From the NCBI GenBank assembly GCA_044222245.1, contig JBGANQ010000001.1, positions 124,001-188,000 on the forward strand: a stretch of DNA of 64,000 nt, written 5' to 3'. A program made the position numbers and the translations under genes. This DNA comes from CALFML01 sp044222245. GTDB lineage: Bacteria > Myxococcota_A > Polyangia > Palsa-1104 > JAEUJZ01. Of the stretch, positions 38,655 through 48,270 are shown in pieces; within the stretch, counting starts at the first letter, position 1, and every line of letters begins with the position of its first letter. The notes beneath the pieces were generated by a model. That model made no database searches. It saw only the letters and a program-made list of their open reading frames with translations, and was not told the DNA's origin.

Positions 38655-41038
38655 CTATTTGACCTGGATAACCAACTGAACTGTGCTCGCATTATCCGCA
38701 GCATCGCTTGCCCGCACGAGCGCGAGGTGGCTGCCGGCTGTAAGGCGCGGCGGCCGGACCTGGAAGTCTTCACTGGCGTCATCCAGGACCCCGTCGCGCG
38801 GGGCGAGCGGGAAGAAGTCGCCGCCGTCGATCGAGTAGCTGAGCTCCAAGATCGGCGAGACCGCGTCCACCGCCTGCCCGGACAGGGTCTGGGTCGCCGG
38901 GTTCCAGCGCACCTCGCGCAGCTCGGGGCGGCGGTTGTCGATGATAAACGGCGCCGAGACGAGCTCGCTCGTCTGCACCAGCTCGGGGGGGTTACTGCGC
39001 TCGTCGCTGACCACGACCTTGAGCTCGTACAGGCCGTCGCCCACGGTGTCGGTGTTGAAGTCGAGCTCGGCGCGGGCGAGCGGCTCGGGGCCGGAGATGC
39101 GCAGCCAGGCGGCGTCGGTGCTGTCACCGGAGACGGGGGGGACGGCGGCGCTCGCGCTGGCGGCGGAGTGGGCGGCAGCTGGGGCCGGGCCGGCAGCGAC
39201 CGCGGGGCGGATGTAGACGCGATGGCTCAGGTCGTCCTCGTCGGGGTTTTCCACCTTCCAGCGCAGCTTGATCACCGGCGTGCGCGGCCGCAAGGGGCTC
39301 GCCGGCTTGACGCCGCGGGCGACCCGGCCGCTCGGGTCTTCCCCGACCAGGATGTCGGTGATGCGGGCGCGCTGGTTGAGCGGCTGGTAGTGGACGGTAA
39401 AGTCGCTCAGCACCGCGCGGTCGGCAAACAGGAAGCGGGCCTGCAGGTAGCGCCCGGGCGGCGAGCCGATCTTGCCGAGCTGCTCGCCGGTAAGAGGCAG
39501 GCGCGCCGGCGCCCGCAGCGGCTGCCAGGGGCTCCAGGTGGCGTCGGGCTTGCTGAGGTTGCCTGAGCGGGTCTCGACGCGCAGCTCGCCCTGGCCGAGG
39601 TAGCGCAGGGTCCCCCAGTGGGCCAGCGCCTGGGCGTCGATGACCTTGCTCTGGTAGCTCGGGTCCTTGGGCGGCCCGTCGCCAAGCTTGTACACCGCGG
39701 CGCTGTTGCCGGTGCCGATCAGGCGCTCGCCGCCCGCAAGGGGCAAGCTGAGCGCCAAAACGTCGCTCTCTTTGACCTCCAGCAGGGTCAGCACCGTGCG
39801 ATCGGGCTTTACCTCGTAGACCCGTCCGCGCCCCCCAGGGGCGGAGGCGGCGGCGTACAGGTTGCCAGCCGCGTCCAGGTGCAGGGCGTTATAAAAGCCG
39901 TCGACCACCGCGTGCAGCTGCTCGACCCGGCCGGCCTCGTCGATGCGGAACAGGGCGCCTTTGCCCTTCTTCTCGACCAGGCTCGTGCTCGTCGAGGGGC
40001 TCGGGGGGGTCGGCGGGGTCGGCTTGACCCCGGGCGCGGTGCCGGCGGCCGGCGCCACCAGCTTGACCCCGCGGCTGCCGATGTCGCCGCGCTGCATGTC
40101 GTTCACGGCGACGTAGACCAGGCCGGCGCGGGCGACGATGGCGCGCACCTCGTTGCCGGCGAAGTCATGCACCGCGCGCGCCGCCGGCTCGCGGCCCTCG
40201 CGCGGCGGCTCGATGCGATACAGCACGGCGTCATCGGCGGTGCCCACATATAAGGCGCCGTCGTCGGCGCGGGCCAGGGAGAGGAACTGCTTGGCGCCGG
40301 TGTCGAGCAGCTTGCGGGCGTGCGCCTTGCTCTGCTCGGCGCGACCGGGCCCCGCGTCCTTGTCGGCGATCGCCCACAGCCGCCCGGGACCGGTCGCCAC
40401 ATAAGTCACCCCGCCCTCGCGCACCAGGCTCCAGACATGGTCGGCCTCGACCTGCGCCCACAGCTGCGCGCGGCCATCGGGACCGACGTCAAAGAGCCGC
40501 CCGTCCTGGGCCGTCGCCGCCAGCACATGCCCGGGCTGCCCCTCAAGCAGGCACAGCGCCGTCACCCAGGTTCCCGCGGCCAGGGCGGCGTGCTTGCGCA
40601 GCTGGCCCTGCTTGTAGATGTGCACCGCCGCCGTCTCGCCGCCGGTGCCGACGTAGACGGTTCCGTCGGGCGCGGCGACCATGGCGCGCACGCTGTCATC
40701 GCCCGGCGCCGGCAGGCTGAGGCGGGTGGCGGCGATGCCGACCCGCACGTCCCCCTGCGAGGTGAGCAGCACCCCGCTGTCCTGGCCCTCGGCGAGCTCT
40801 GGTACGAGGTGACCCGCACCGAGCGCGCCGGCCCGGCCAGCGCCGCCGCCCCCGAGGTCGCAAGCCAGGCCAGCGGCAGCAGCCACCGCCGTGCCCGCTG
40901 GCCACCCCGCAGCCCGCCGCCGCCGGCAGGCGCCGCGGCGCTGCGGTCGCCGGGTCGCGCCGGACTGGCGGCCCGGCTGGCCGGGCGGGTCTGTGGGCAG
41001 TTGGTTGCTTCGCTGGATGGGTTGGCGCAGGTTGGCAA
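38655..41038 (-). pseudogene. Beta-propeller/Ig-like protein with apparent frameshift
   Basis: The body (about 40800 down to 38655) encodes a propeller of repeated blades (VRAMVAAPDGTVYVGTGGETA, VTALCLLEGQPGHVLAATAQDG, FLSLARADDGALYVGTADDAV). It is followed by Ig-like or sugar-binding-like sheets (AELDFNTDTVGDGLYELKV). Upstream of about 40800 this frame turns into Gly/Arg filler, whereas the neighbouring frame holds a signal peptide (ARRWLLPLAWLATSGAAALA) and then VRVTSYQ. Joining the two at the CAGAGCTC on the coding strand by restoring one base gives SYQELAEGQDSGVLLTSQG, a smooth sequence. Start is unsure (TTG 41038 is the earliest). It is a real frameshift, a programmed one, or an assembly error. 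Confidence 0.6.
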
Positions 41039-41054
41039 GCGGTCGGCCTCTCGA

Positions 41055-41075
41055 TAGACGGTAGACGGTAGACGG
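41055..41075. repeat. TAGACGG x3 heptamer array
   Basis: Three direct copies of a seven-base unit lie just before the propeller gene and after the S55 gene stop. As a non-multiple of three it would alter any frame that spans it. No function is shown. Confidence 0.7.
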
Positions 41076-41115
41076 TAGGTGCGAAGCGCGGCTGGGCGGC
41101 AAGGCGGCGGGTCCC

Positions 41116-43164
41116 CTAGCGGGAGTCGTCTTTGACCTGCACGGTCAGCTCTTTGGTGCCGGTAAGGACGGTGTCCACATCGACGGCGAAGCGGGTCAGG
41201 CGCTTGTAGACCTCGCCCCGGCGGGTGGTGCTGCCCGGCCGCAGGGTGGCGATCACCGACGCCGGCAGGCTGGGGATGAGGCGCCCGCGGTGGCTCACGC
41301 CCTCTTCGGTGGTGGTCAGGGTGATGACGAGCTGGCGGGCGGCGTAGCCCTTGCGCAGGTTCTCCACCAGGTCGGTCAGGGACTCGGGCGGCGCGACCTC
41401 GGGCTTGACCAGGTTGCCGGCGCTGGCCTCGATCTTCAGGGTCTGCCCGGCGAGCGCGCGCGGGATCTCCAGAGGCACGGCGCGCACCTGCGGGACGCCG
41501 CTGTAGGGCCGCAGGGTCACATACAGGCTGGGTCGGGTGTCGGGCTCCAGCTCGTCGCTCAGCAGCGACAGGCCGGTGATCTCGGCGACCTCGCTCTTGT
41601 ACTCGACCGCCACCGTCAGGTCGAGGCGCTCGACGCGGGTCGGGCCAAAGGGGTTGAACAAGAGCTCGGGCAGGTGCCGCATGCCCGAGGAGGACTGCAG
41701 CAGCCGAGGCGTCACGCCGCCCGGCGAGTACAGGGTGTCGGTCTGCAAGAGCGGCGCGAACCCGCGCAGGCCCAGCCGCGACTGCACGCGCACCGTGACA
41801 TCGCTGACGTCGGGCGCCGCCGACTGGATCGAGCTCGCGGCGACGCTGGCGGCGAGCAGCGGGGTGAGGAAGCGGTGGCTGGCGACCTCGGTGGCGTAGA
41901 TGCGGTCGCTCTGGCCGGGGATCTGCACCGTCACCTGGACCGGCACCATCGGCGCCTGCTTGCGCACCTCGCCGACGATCCCGGTCTCGCGATCAAGGAG
42001 CAGCGAGCCCAGGGTGGTGAGCGGCGTGGCCATCTTGAAGCTCGAGGACAGCGAGGAAAGGATCGTCACGACCTCGGCGGTGGCGATGGGGAACAGGACC
42101 TCGCCGGCGCCACCATCGCCGAGCATCGGGTGGCCAAACCCCATCACGCGGTCGCCGTCGACATAGGTGACGGTACCGACTCCGGTGGCGCTGATGTCGC
42201 CGCGGATGAGCTGGACGCCCAGCGAGCCGCCGGCCTCGAAGCGGTCGGGTCCTTTGGCGCCGGCCACCCCGGCGCCGCCGGCCTGCAGCGGCCGCACCTG
42301 ATAAGGCGACAGCGCCTCGCGCAGGCCGTCCAGGGACCGCTCGGACAGGCCAGCGACCGAGAGCGGCACCGATGCCCTGACCAGCCGCGGCTCGGGCAGC
42401 AGGCTGGCCGGGGTGAGCCGGTTGAGCGCTCGATCCTGGGCGGTGGCCGGCAGCTCGCCGCCGGCCAGCGCCCGCAGCAGCTCACGCCGCGGCAGCGACG
42501 CCACGAAGCGCTCGCGCTCGCCGCCCTCGGCCGGCGGCCAGTCGGTCGGGGTGCCCGCTGCGGCCAGCGGGGCGGGCCCACCCGGCTGCCCGCGCAGCGG
42601 CCGTCGCATGTCAGCGAGCATCCGCTCGATCGGCGTCACTCCCGCCACCGGATCTTTGCCAAACTGCCAGCCGTAGGCCAGCGCGCCGGCGAGGCGGCCA
42701 TCGATATAGATCGGCGAGCCGGACATGCCGGCGGCGACCCCGCTGTGCAGAAGTCGCGGATCGTCCGAGTCAATCAAGATGAGGTCGAGCTGCGGCAGGA
42801 AGTTGCGCAGCACGCCGATGACGCGCACCGCGAACCGCTCGGGGTGGGTGCCCTTGAACACGGTCAGGCCGTAGCCGGTCATGCCCGGTCGCACCTCGCG
42901 CACCGAGATGATCGGGGTCGTCGGCAGCGGCCGGCTGGCCGCGGGGGCCCCGTCCGCGCTGGTCGTCGACCCGCTTGCCGCCGGGGTCGTGAAGGCCTGC
43001 TTGGGCACCGGGGCCGGGGTGGCGGCGGCCGCGGCGCCCCCTTGCAGAGCCCACCACAGGCCGGCCAGCGCGAGCCCGCGGCGCCTCACCGGGCCATGGT
43101 CGTGACCAGGGCTGTGCGAACTCGCCCCGGAGCTCTGCCCTCGCCCCTGCCTAGACCGAGTCAT
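41116..43164 (-). CDS. SpoIVB peptidase S55-like exported protein
   Basis: About 682 residues. ATG 43164 follows GAGGGG; the N-terminus has a basic region and a hydrophobic stretch (LALAGLWWALQGGAAAAA), so it is exported. After a Pro/Ala/Ser-rich linker comes a SpoIVB/S55-like domain (about 80-300): VREVRPGMTGYGLTVF, then GMSGSPIYIDGRLAGALAYGWQF and AGVTPIERM, the block around the catalytic Ser in GMSGSP. The rest (about 330-680) has Ig-like or beta-rich repeats. In Bacillus this family cleaves a sporulation factor; in Myxococcota the role is unknown. Whether it is a protease or a structural relative is open. It is convergent with nothing and precedes the propeller gene on the same strand. 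Confidence 0.85.
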   Translation of the reverse strand: MTRSRQGRGQSSGASSHSPGHDHGPVRRRGLALAGLWWALQGGAAAAATPAPVPKQAFTTPAASGSTTSADGAPAASRPLPTTPIISVREVRPGMTGYGLTVFKGTHPERFAVRVIGVLRNFLPQLDLILIDSDDPRLLHSGVAAGMSGSPIYIDGRLAGALAYGWQFGKDPVAGVTPIERMLADMRRPLRGQPGGPAPLAAAGTPTDWPPAEGGERERFVASLPRRELLRALAGGELPATAQDRALNRLTPASLLPEPRLVRASVPLSVAGLSERSLDGLREALSPYQVRPLQAGGAGVAGAKGPDRFEAGGSLGVQLIRGDISATGVGTVTYVDGDRVMGFGHPMLGDGGAGEVLFPIATAEVVTILSSLSSSFKMATPLTTLGSLLLDRETGIVGEVRKQAPMVPVQVTVQIPGQSDRIYATEVASHRFLTPLLAASVAASSIQSAAPDVSDVTVRVQSRLGLRGFAPLLQTDTLYSPGGVTPRLLQSSSGMRHLPELLFNPFGPTRVERLDLTVAVEYKSEVAEITGLSLLSDELEPDTRPSLYVTLRPYSGVPQVRAVPLEIPRALAGQTLKIEASAGNLVKPEVAPPESLTDLVENLRKGYAARQLVITLTTTEEGVSHRGRLIPSLPASVIATLRPGSTTRRGEVYKRLTRFAVDVDTVLTGTKELTVQVKDDSR

Positions 43165-43303
43165 CGTGCCCCTCAGTCTAAGAGGACCGCTCCGAGGCGT
43201 CAAACGGGTTCACGGGCGCCGGCTCGCGAGTCTTACCGGCGAGCCGTCGGCGCGGGTGGGCGGACTAGGCTCGGCGGGCCGCTACTCGCGGCGGGCGGCG
43301 CGG

Positions 43304-44617
43304 TCACAGCCCCTGGAGCAGGAAGTGCAGGGCCGCCGGCAGCCGCTGCGCCCAGTAGACCTCATTGTGCTGGCCGCCGGCCTGCACCACGTAGAGCAGG
43401 TTGTCCTCTTCATGCCCGAGGTCGTGGTAGCCGAGATCGCGGTAGGCCTGGGCCAGCTTGCGGGTGTTGTCGACGTCGTCCTTGCTGGCGCCGCTGTCGC
43501 CGCTGTCGACATAGACGCGGCCCGGGCGCTGGGGGCTCGCTTTGACCGCGCCGATGATGTAGAGGCTGTCCCACCAGGTCGATGGCGATACGGCGCCGAT
43601 GCGCCCAAAGACGTCGGCCCGCCGCGCCCCCGCGTAGGCCGAGATGAGCCCGCCCAGCGACGAGCCGATGAGGGTCGTCGCGGCGCCGTCCGGCATCGTG
43701 CGCAGGTCGCGATCGATCACCGGCTTGAGCTCCTCGATAAGGAAGCGCAGGTACTTGTCGCCGCCGCCGCCGGTGTAGTCGGGATCGTCGCCCACGGTCG
43801 GCGTGTACTCGTAGATGCGGTCGGCGGTGTTCTCGGGGCCGACGACCAGGACCTCGGGCAGGGCGGCGCTCGGGTCGAGCGCGTCGATGCCGCGGTCCAG
43901 GGTCTCGGCGACCTTCCAGGTGTTGCCGCCAAAGGCGTAGCGGGGGTCAAACAGGTTCTGACCGTCGTGCATGTAGACCACCGGGTAGCGGCGCAGCGGG
44001 TTCTCGGTGTAGCTCGGCGGGTAGTAGACCCAGACGCCGCGGCTGTTGCCGAGGATCGCCGAGGAAAACGACGGGTAGCGTCGCTCGTAGCGGCCGGCGC
44101 CGGTGCGGAAGTGGGGATAGACGTCGGTGGTCTGGCCGGGCAGGACGCGGTAGTTGGTGCCGCGCGACCAGGTGGTGTCGTCGAGCAGCGGCTTCCACTC
44201 AAGGGCGGTGGTCAGGCCGCGGATGGTCACCTGATAGGTCGTGGCGTCCACCCGCTTCATGGCCTGGCCGCGCATCCACGACAGCGGCGCCACCGAGCCG
44301 CGCACCGCCAGCTGGTTAAACCCCGGGTCCTTGGGATAGTGCACGCGCAGCACGGTGTCGCCGGGCAGCGGCACAAGCTCGCTGCTCGGGGCGGCGGTCG
44401 GGTCCACCACCTGCGCGGCGGGCGCGGGCGCGCTCGGCTCTAGCGGTGCGTCGGTGCAGCCGGCGGCGCCGAGCACGGCCCCGAGCACCAGCGGGCTCAG
44501 GGCGGCCCAAAGCGGCCGCGGCGGCTGCGACCACAGCTCGCCGCTGCGGCGCCGGGAGATGCGGCCCAAGCGGGTCGCGGGCAAAAGCTCAGCGAAGGGA
44601 AAAAAAAGAGCCCACAT
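43304..44617 (-). CDS. Lipoprotein esterase, EsteraseD/enterochelin-esterase fold
   Basis: Up to 437 residues. Lipobox LGAAGC (Cys about 54) makes it a lipoprotein. A carbohydrate-binding-like N-domain is followed by an alpha/beta hydrolase of the esterase D/Fes-like family: YPVVYMHDGQNLFD, then GSSLGGLISAYAG with the nucleophile Ser, a DSGDSGA stretch with a likely Asp, and GGQHNEVYWAQRL with the His. It cleaves esters of extracellular polymers or siderophores. The first ATG (44617) lies inside a terminator hairpin, so a later TTG near 44584 may be the true start; the lipobox is retained either way. Confidence 0.88.
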   Translation of the reverse strand: MWALFFPFAELLPATRLGRISRRRSGELWSQPPRPLWAALSPLVLGAVLGAAGCTDAPLEPSAPAPAAQVVDPTAAPSSELVPLPGDTVLRVHYPKDPGFNQLAVRGSVAPLSWMRGQAMKRVDATTYQVTIRGLTTALEWKPLLDDTTWSRGTNYRVLPGQTTDVYPHFRTGAGRYERRYPSFSSAILGNSRGVWVYYPPSYTENPLRRYPVVYMHDGQNLFDPRYAFGGNTWKVAETLDRGIDALDPSAALPEVLVVGPENTADRIYEYTPTVGDDPDYTGGGGDKYLRFLIEELKPVIDRDLRTMPDGAATTLIGSSLGGLISAYAGARRADVFGRIGAVSPSTWWDSLYIIGAVKASPQRPGRVYVDSGDSGASKDDVDNTRKLAQAYRDLGYHDLGHEEDNLLYVVQAGGQHNEVYWAQRLPAALHFLLQGL

Positions 44618-44645
44618 GCAGGGAACATACTCCCGGCAGGTGGGC
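44600..44645 (-). terminator. Intrinsic terminator of the DUF1501 operon
   Basis: On the minus strand GCCCAC (44645-44640) pairs with GTGGGC (44615-44610); inner pairs TGC/GCA and GGGA/TCCC extend it with two single mismatches. It is followed by TCTTTTTTTT. It sits about 70 bases after the DUF1501-like stop and overlaps the annotated start of the esterase. Confidence 0.85.
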
Positions 44646-44715
44646 GTTGGAAGGGAGGAACCGGACCGCGAACGCCGCCCGCGCGAGCAGACCTGCGCGG
44701 GCGGCGACGGACCTG

Positions 44716-46143
44716 TTAGGTGGTTCCGGGCTTGATGATGATGTTGCCGAGGGGCGCCGAGTAGTACTGGCGGACGTCGTCGGTGCTGCCGCCGGTGACG
44801 GCGTACAGGACGGCGCCGCAGGCGGCGCTCGTGCAGGCCGCGGTCGGGGTGGCGGCGTTCAGGGCGCCGGTCACCGGATCCCAGTTCATGCGCGCATTGG
44901 TCATGATGTCGCCGAAGAAGCCGCCGGGCAGCTTGCCCGCCCCCTGGACGTACAGGAGGTTGGCGCCACCGGGAGCGCCGTCCGGCCAGCCGCTGCGCTG
45001 GTGCGGGTTCTTGATGGTGTCGCCGCTCATCGTCATGACCAGGCGATCGCCGAGGAACTTGCCGGAGACCACCGGATCGGGGACGGTGTCGAGGAACGCC
45101 TGGAACGACTCCAGCGAGCGCCCGAGCCCGTCGAACAGATCGTCGGGCTGACCGGCGAACGCGCCGTGCGGATCGTCAAAGAAGCCGCCGAAGGTGACGT
45201 GCGGGGTCAGGCCCAGCTTGAAGGCGTTGGCGGTGACGATCAGGGTCTCAACAACCGGCTGCATGCGGTTGTCGGTCGCGACCAGCGGTCCGGCCCAGGT
45301 GGCGGCCTGACCGGGCTGAACCCTCAGCTGGGTGCCGAGGTTCTGCACCACCAGCGACAGCGCGGTCTGCGCGTCCTTGGCGGAGGTCGAGTAGGTGGGA
45401 CGACCGGCCCAGCGGGTCAGGCCGAGGAGCGCGGTGTAGTACTGGCTGTACAGGTTCTGGTGCGCCGGGTCACCCAGGCGGTTCATCAGCTGCGAAGCGG
45501 CGCTGGCGAACAGGCCGACCATGGCGTTCTGGTCGGTGACTGCCGACAGGGCCGGCGAGCCCGGCGAGGCCGGGTTGTAGTTGGGGCTCATGCCGCCGCG
45601 CTGGATGCCGATGGCCGGGACCAGCGAGTGCAGCGAGGTCTGCAGCTGCGCCGCTGCCGACAGCATGCTGACGTTGCCGTTCATCGTCACGGTGGTGACG
45701 TTGCCGTTGAAGGCCGGGAAGTTCGAGTGGGCCTGGCTCTGCCCGCTGACGAACACCGTCCAGGGCTTCTTCTCGCCGAACGCCTTGCCGTCGATGATAC
45801 GGCCGTAGTAGGGGTTCCCCGAGGGCAGCGTGAGCTGCTTGAAGCGCGAGGAGATCGGCGCGCCCGTGGTCATGGGGTTGAGCGCCGTGTTGGCGGGATC
45901 AAACGTCTTGATGGCGTTCGGCACCGCGACGAGCTGGGTGGCGCGGCTCATCGCACCGTTGCCCAGGATCAGGTTGACCATCAGGCTCCGGTTGACGGCC
46001 GCCTGGGCCAGGGCGCTGCCGCCCATCTTCTCAAGCATGTCGAGCGCCCGGGTCGGGCCAAGGCCAAGGGCTGCGCTCGCGGTGAACACGCCGCGTACAA
46101 AGTCTCGGCGGGAGGCGCCCCGCAATCCGATGTCTTTTTTCAT
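44716..46143 (-). CDS. DUF1501-like secreted protein
   Basis: A 475-residue protein. The N-terminus GASRRDFVRGVFTASAALGLG is a twin-arginine-like signal (S-R-R-D-F). The body resembles DUF1501 (sulfatase-related fold) with LNPMTTGAPISSRF near the start, FVSGQSQAHSNF, NLGTQLRVQPG and VTFGGFFDDPHG. In planctomycetes DUF1501 proteins are encoded next to DUF1549/DUF1553 CxxCH proteins, as here. The substrate is unknown. ATG follows GGAGGAAACTT. It is the last gene of the cluster and is followed by a terminator. Confidence 0.8.
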   Translation of the reverse strand: MKKDIGLRGASRRDFVRGVFTASAALGLGPTRALDMLEKMGGSALAQAAVNRSLMVNLILGNGAMSRATQLVAVPNAIKTFDPANTALNPMTTGAPISSRFKQLTLPSGNPYYGRIIDGKAFGEKKPWTVFVSGQSQAHSNFPAFNGNVTTVTMNGNVSMLSAAAQLQTSLHSLVPAIGIQRGGMSPNYNPASPGSPALSAVTDQNAMVGLFASAASQLMNRLGDPAHQNLYSQYYTALLGLTRWAGRPTYSTSAKDAQTALSLVVQNLGTQLRVQPGQAATWAGPLVATDNRMQPVVETLIVTANAFKLGLTPHVTFGGFFDDPHGAFAGQPDDLFDGLGRSLESFQAFLDTVPDPVVSGKFLGDRLVMTMSGDTIKNPHQRSGWPDGAPGGANLLYVQGAGKLPGGFFGDIMTNARMNWDPVTGALNAATPTAACTSAACGAVLYAVTGGSTDDVRQYYSAPLGNIIIKPGTT

Positions 46144-46154
46144 AAGTTTCCTCC

Positions 46155-46856
46155 CTAATCACACATGGCGACGGTGCCGACCATCGATGCCACAGCCAGC
46201 CGGCGCCGATCGAGCGCGACGGTGACCATAGCGGTGGCGTCGTTAATCATGCTTGTGCACGCGGCCAGCTGATTCTGGCTCGGAGTCGCGCCCATCAGGC
46301 ACGCGAAGCCATCCGCATCGCAGGTATTGTTGTTAAACAGCTTGGCGCCGGTGCAGGCGGTGACGGCCGCCGGGTAGGCACCGTCCATGTTGGCCGCCGT
46401 GACCCACTCCTCAGCCGCGGCGATCAGCACGTCGTGCAGGCTGACCAGGCTGCTGGTGGTGTCGCGGATCGTCTCGGGAGCGCGACCGGGGAAGTTCGCC
46501 ACGCCCCAGATTCCCTGCGCCTTGGTGAGCAGGGCGCCGGCGCTGTTGGCGGTGGTGTTGGTGACATTGACGCCGCGCGACGACAGGATGGTGCTCAGCC
46601 AGCTGAAGCGAAGCTTGCCGCACGAGTGCAGCTTCTCGCCGACTGCCGGAGCGACCTGGCGACCATCGGTGAAGATGTTGCCAATGTTGTTGAGGATGTC
46701 GTCGTGGTTAAGACCGTAATCCGGTCCCTGAGCCTGCTGACCAGTCTGCAGGGGATCGGCCGGAGTCGGATTTTCGTTACCCGGGTTGTTGCAGAACGAG
46801 AGGCCCAGCGCCCCAACTAGGCACAAGCCCCGCAGGAAAGATTGCTTTTTGCGCAT
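46155..46856 (-). CDS. Lipoprotein in DUF1501 cluster
   Basis: A 233-residue protein. Signal LRGLCLVGALGLSFC with lipobox Cys at about 22. The mature part contains several Cys (SCGKLRF, VTACTGAKLFNNNTCDADGFACLM, LAACTSMIND, terminal MCD) that probably form disulphides. No CxxCH is present. No family is recognised. It is 11 bases from the DUF1501-like gene and 24 from the upstream CxxCH gene, so operonic. Confidence 0.78.
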   Translation of the reverse strand: MRKKQSFLRGLCLVGALGLSFCNNPGNENPTPADPLQTGQQAQGPDYGLNHDDILNNIGNIFTDGRQVAPAVGEKLHSCGKLRFSWLSTILSSRGVNVTNTTANSAGALLTKAQGIWGVANFPGRAPETIRDTTSSLVSLHDVLIAAAEEWVTAANMDGAYPAAVTACTGAKLFNNNTCDADGFACLMGATPSQNQLAACTSMINDATAMVTVALDRRRLAVASMVGTVAMCD

Positions 46857-46880
46857 CTTTATCTTTCTCCTCGCTGTGGC

Positions 46881-48026
46881 CTAGAAGTTGACAAACGAGT
46901 CGCTGGTAAACACCGAGCGAACGCTCTTCTTCAGGTTCCAGTTATTGCCCATAAGTTCAGTCGTCAACTTCGACGCCAGATCAGCCGTGATAGTCGCACC
47001 GTCGTCGATGACGTCCGGACGCGACATACCCCAGTTCCAGATCCGGTTGACCATGCAGGACGCGAACACCGGGTCCGCGGCCACAGCGGCGGCGAACTCC
47101 GTGATGTCCTTGGTCGGCTTGCCGTTGCGCCACGCAGTGGTCTCGCCAGCGGGCAGCCAGTCGGCCAGGGTCGCCAGCGGGCTCCCCGGGATCGGCACCT
47201 GGACCTGCGGAGTGGCCTTGGGAACGCCGGCGGCATCGAAGTTGGCGAACAGCGAGGCCTGGTGATTCATCGTGCCGTGGCAGTTGGCGCAGATGATCGA
47301 CTTGTCATCCTGGAAGTCGATCTTCGGCTTGGCCGCATTCTGATTGCCGGTGATCGAGTTGAACGGCCACGGGTTGACGTACGAGCCACCCGGGTGCTGC
47401 TCGGGGGTGCCCGTGGTCTCCGCGGGGAACTTGGTGCAGGCGAAGGTCTCCTGCACCCAGCGGACGCGGCGGAAGGCCATGTTGGAGAAGAACTGCGCCT
47501 GGACGCCGGCGTCGGTGAACACGCCGACCGCGGTGGCGTTGGGGCAGGTCGCGGTAGCGAAGGTGCCGTTGGTCGCGTTGAAGGTCTGGCAGGTCCCGCT
47601 GGTCGCCGTGAGCACCTGGTTGATCGGCTTCTCACCGACCACCAGCGACGCCGCGTAGTTAGGAGCGAAGTCCAGGTTGACCGTCGCTCCGTTCACCGTG
47701 ATGTTGCCACCCATCTTGAACGTATCGCGCCAGAAGTCGACCATCGCCGAGGCGAACGTCGGCCGACTCATATAGTCGTCGATAAGCTTCTCGTAAGCGG
47801 CCTGCTTGCTTGCCGCGTTACGGACGGACTGGATTTCCGTCAGCGTGGGGTAGTTGCCAGTGAGCTTAAGGGCCGCCGAGCGAAGTGCCTGCTCATAGTC
47901 AACAACGGTAGTTACCGTAACTGCCGAGGTCAGGTCCGGATTGGTACCTGCATCGGCAGTATTCGCACTGCCCGTTCCAGTACAGGCACTTAGCCCAGCT
48001 GCCAGTGCCAGCGATAGCGTTACATT
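46881..48026 (-). CDS. DUF1549/DUF1553-like CxxCH lipoprotein (start unresolved)
   Basis: About 382 residues from the signal-peptide region. The signal LSLALAAGLSAC gives lipobox LSAC. YEKLIDDYMSRPTFASAMVDFWRDTF resembles DUF1549, SIICANCHGTMNHQ is a c-type haem-binding CxxCH site, and MVNRIWNWGMSRPDVIDD... followed by NNWNLKKSVRSVFTSDSF resembles DUF1553. Planctomycete DUF1549/DUF1553 proteins pair with DUF1501 proteins. The frame runs upstream to a stop at 48060-48062 without ATG, GTG or TTG, so the N-terminus or start is missing or damaged. The signal also lacks the usual basic residues. The first Met in the frame is at 47771, which would lose the signal. Confidence 0.75.
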   Translation of the reverse strand, partial: NVTLSLALAAGLSACTGTGSANTADAGTNPDLTSAVTVTTVVDYEQALRSAALKLTGNYPTLTEIQSVRNAASKQAAYEKLIDDYMSRPTFASAMVDFWRDTFKMGGNITVNGATVNLDFAPNYAASLVVGEKPINQVLTATSGTCQTFNATNGTFATATCPNATAVGVFTDAGVQAQFFSNMAFRRVRWVQETFACTKFPAETTGTPEQHPGGSYVNPWPFNSITGNQNAAKPKIDFQDDKSIICANCHGTMNHQASLFANFDAAGVPKATPQVQVPIPGSPLATLADWLPAGETTAWRNGKPTKDITEFAAAVAADPVFASCMVNRIWNWGMSRPDVIDDGATITADLASKLTTELMGNNWNLKKSVRSVFTSDSFVNF

Positions 48027-48062
48027 GCCGGAGGAAGGGGGGGTCGGGGAGCGTCCGGGTTA

Positions 48063-48270
48063 TTGGGACGGTGCCGTCGGTGACGGGGTGAGCCGGGGTG
48101 CTCGGTTGGCGGACGCTACGGGACGTTTGCGGAACGGTAGATGGACCGTCTCCTCTCCTCTCCCGGCTGCTGCCCAACCCTTGGCCAACTCATCCGCTGC
48201 TCTGCATCGCCTAACAGCTCGTGCCGCTGCGACGCTGGGAGCGATCGGCTGCTTTCAGCGCGACGCCGAC
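48063..48270. other. Intergenic region
   Basis: 208 bases between the DUF1553-like gene and the small minus-strand gene. No coding frame with family-like content. A seven-C run on the minus strand (around 48037-48043) just past its edge is a possible slippage site for the start problem of the DUF1553-like gene. Confidence 0.5.
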
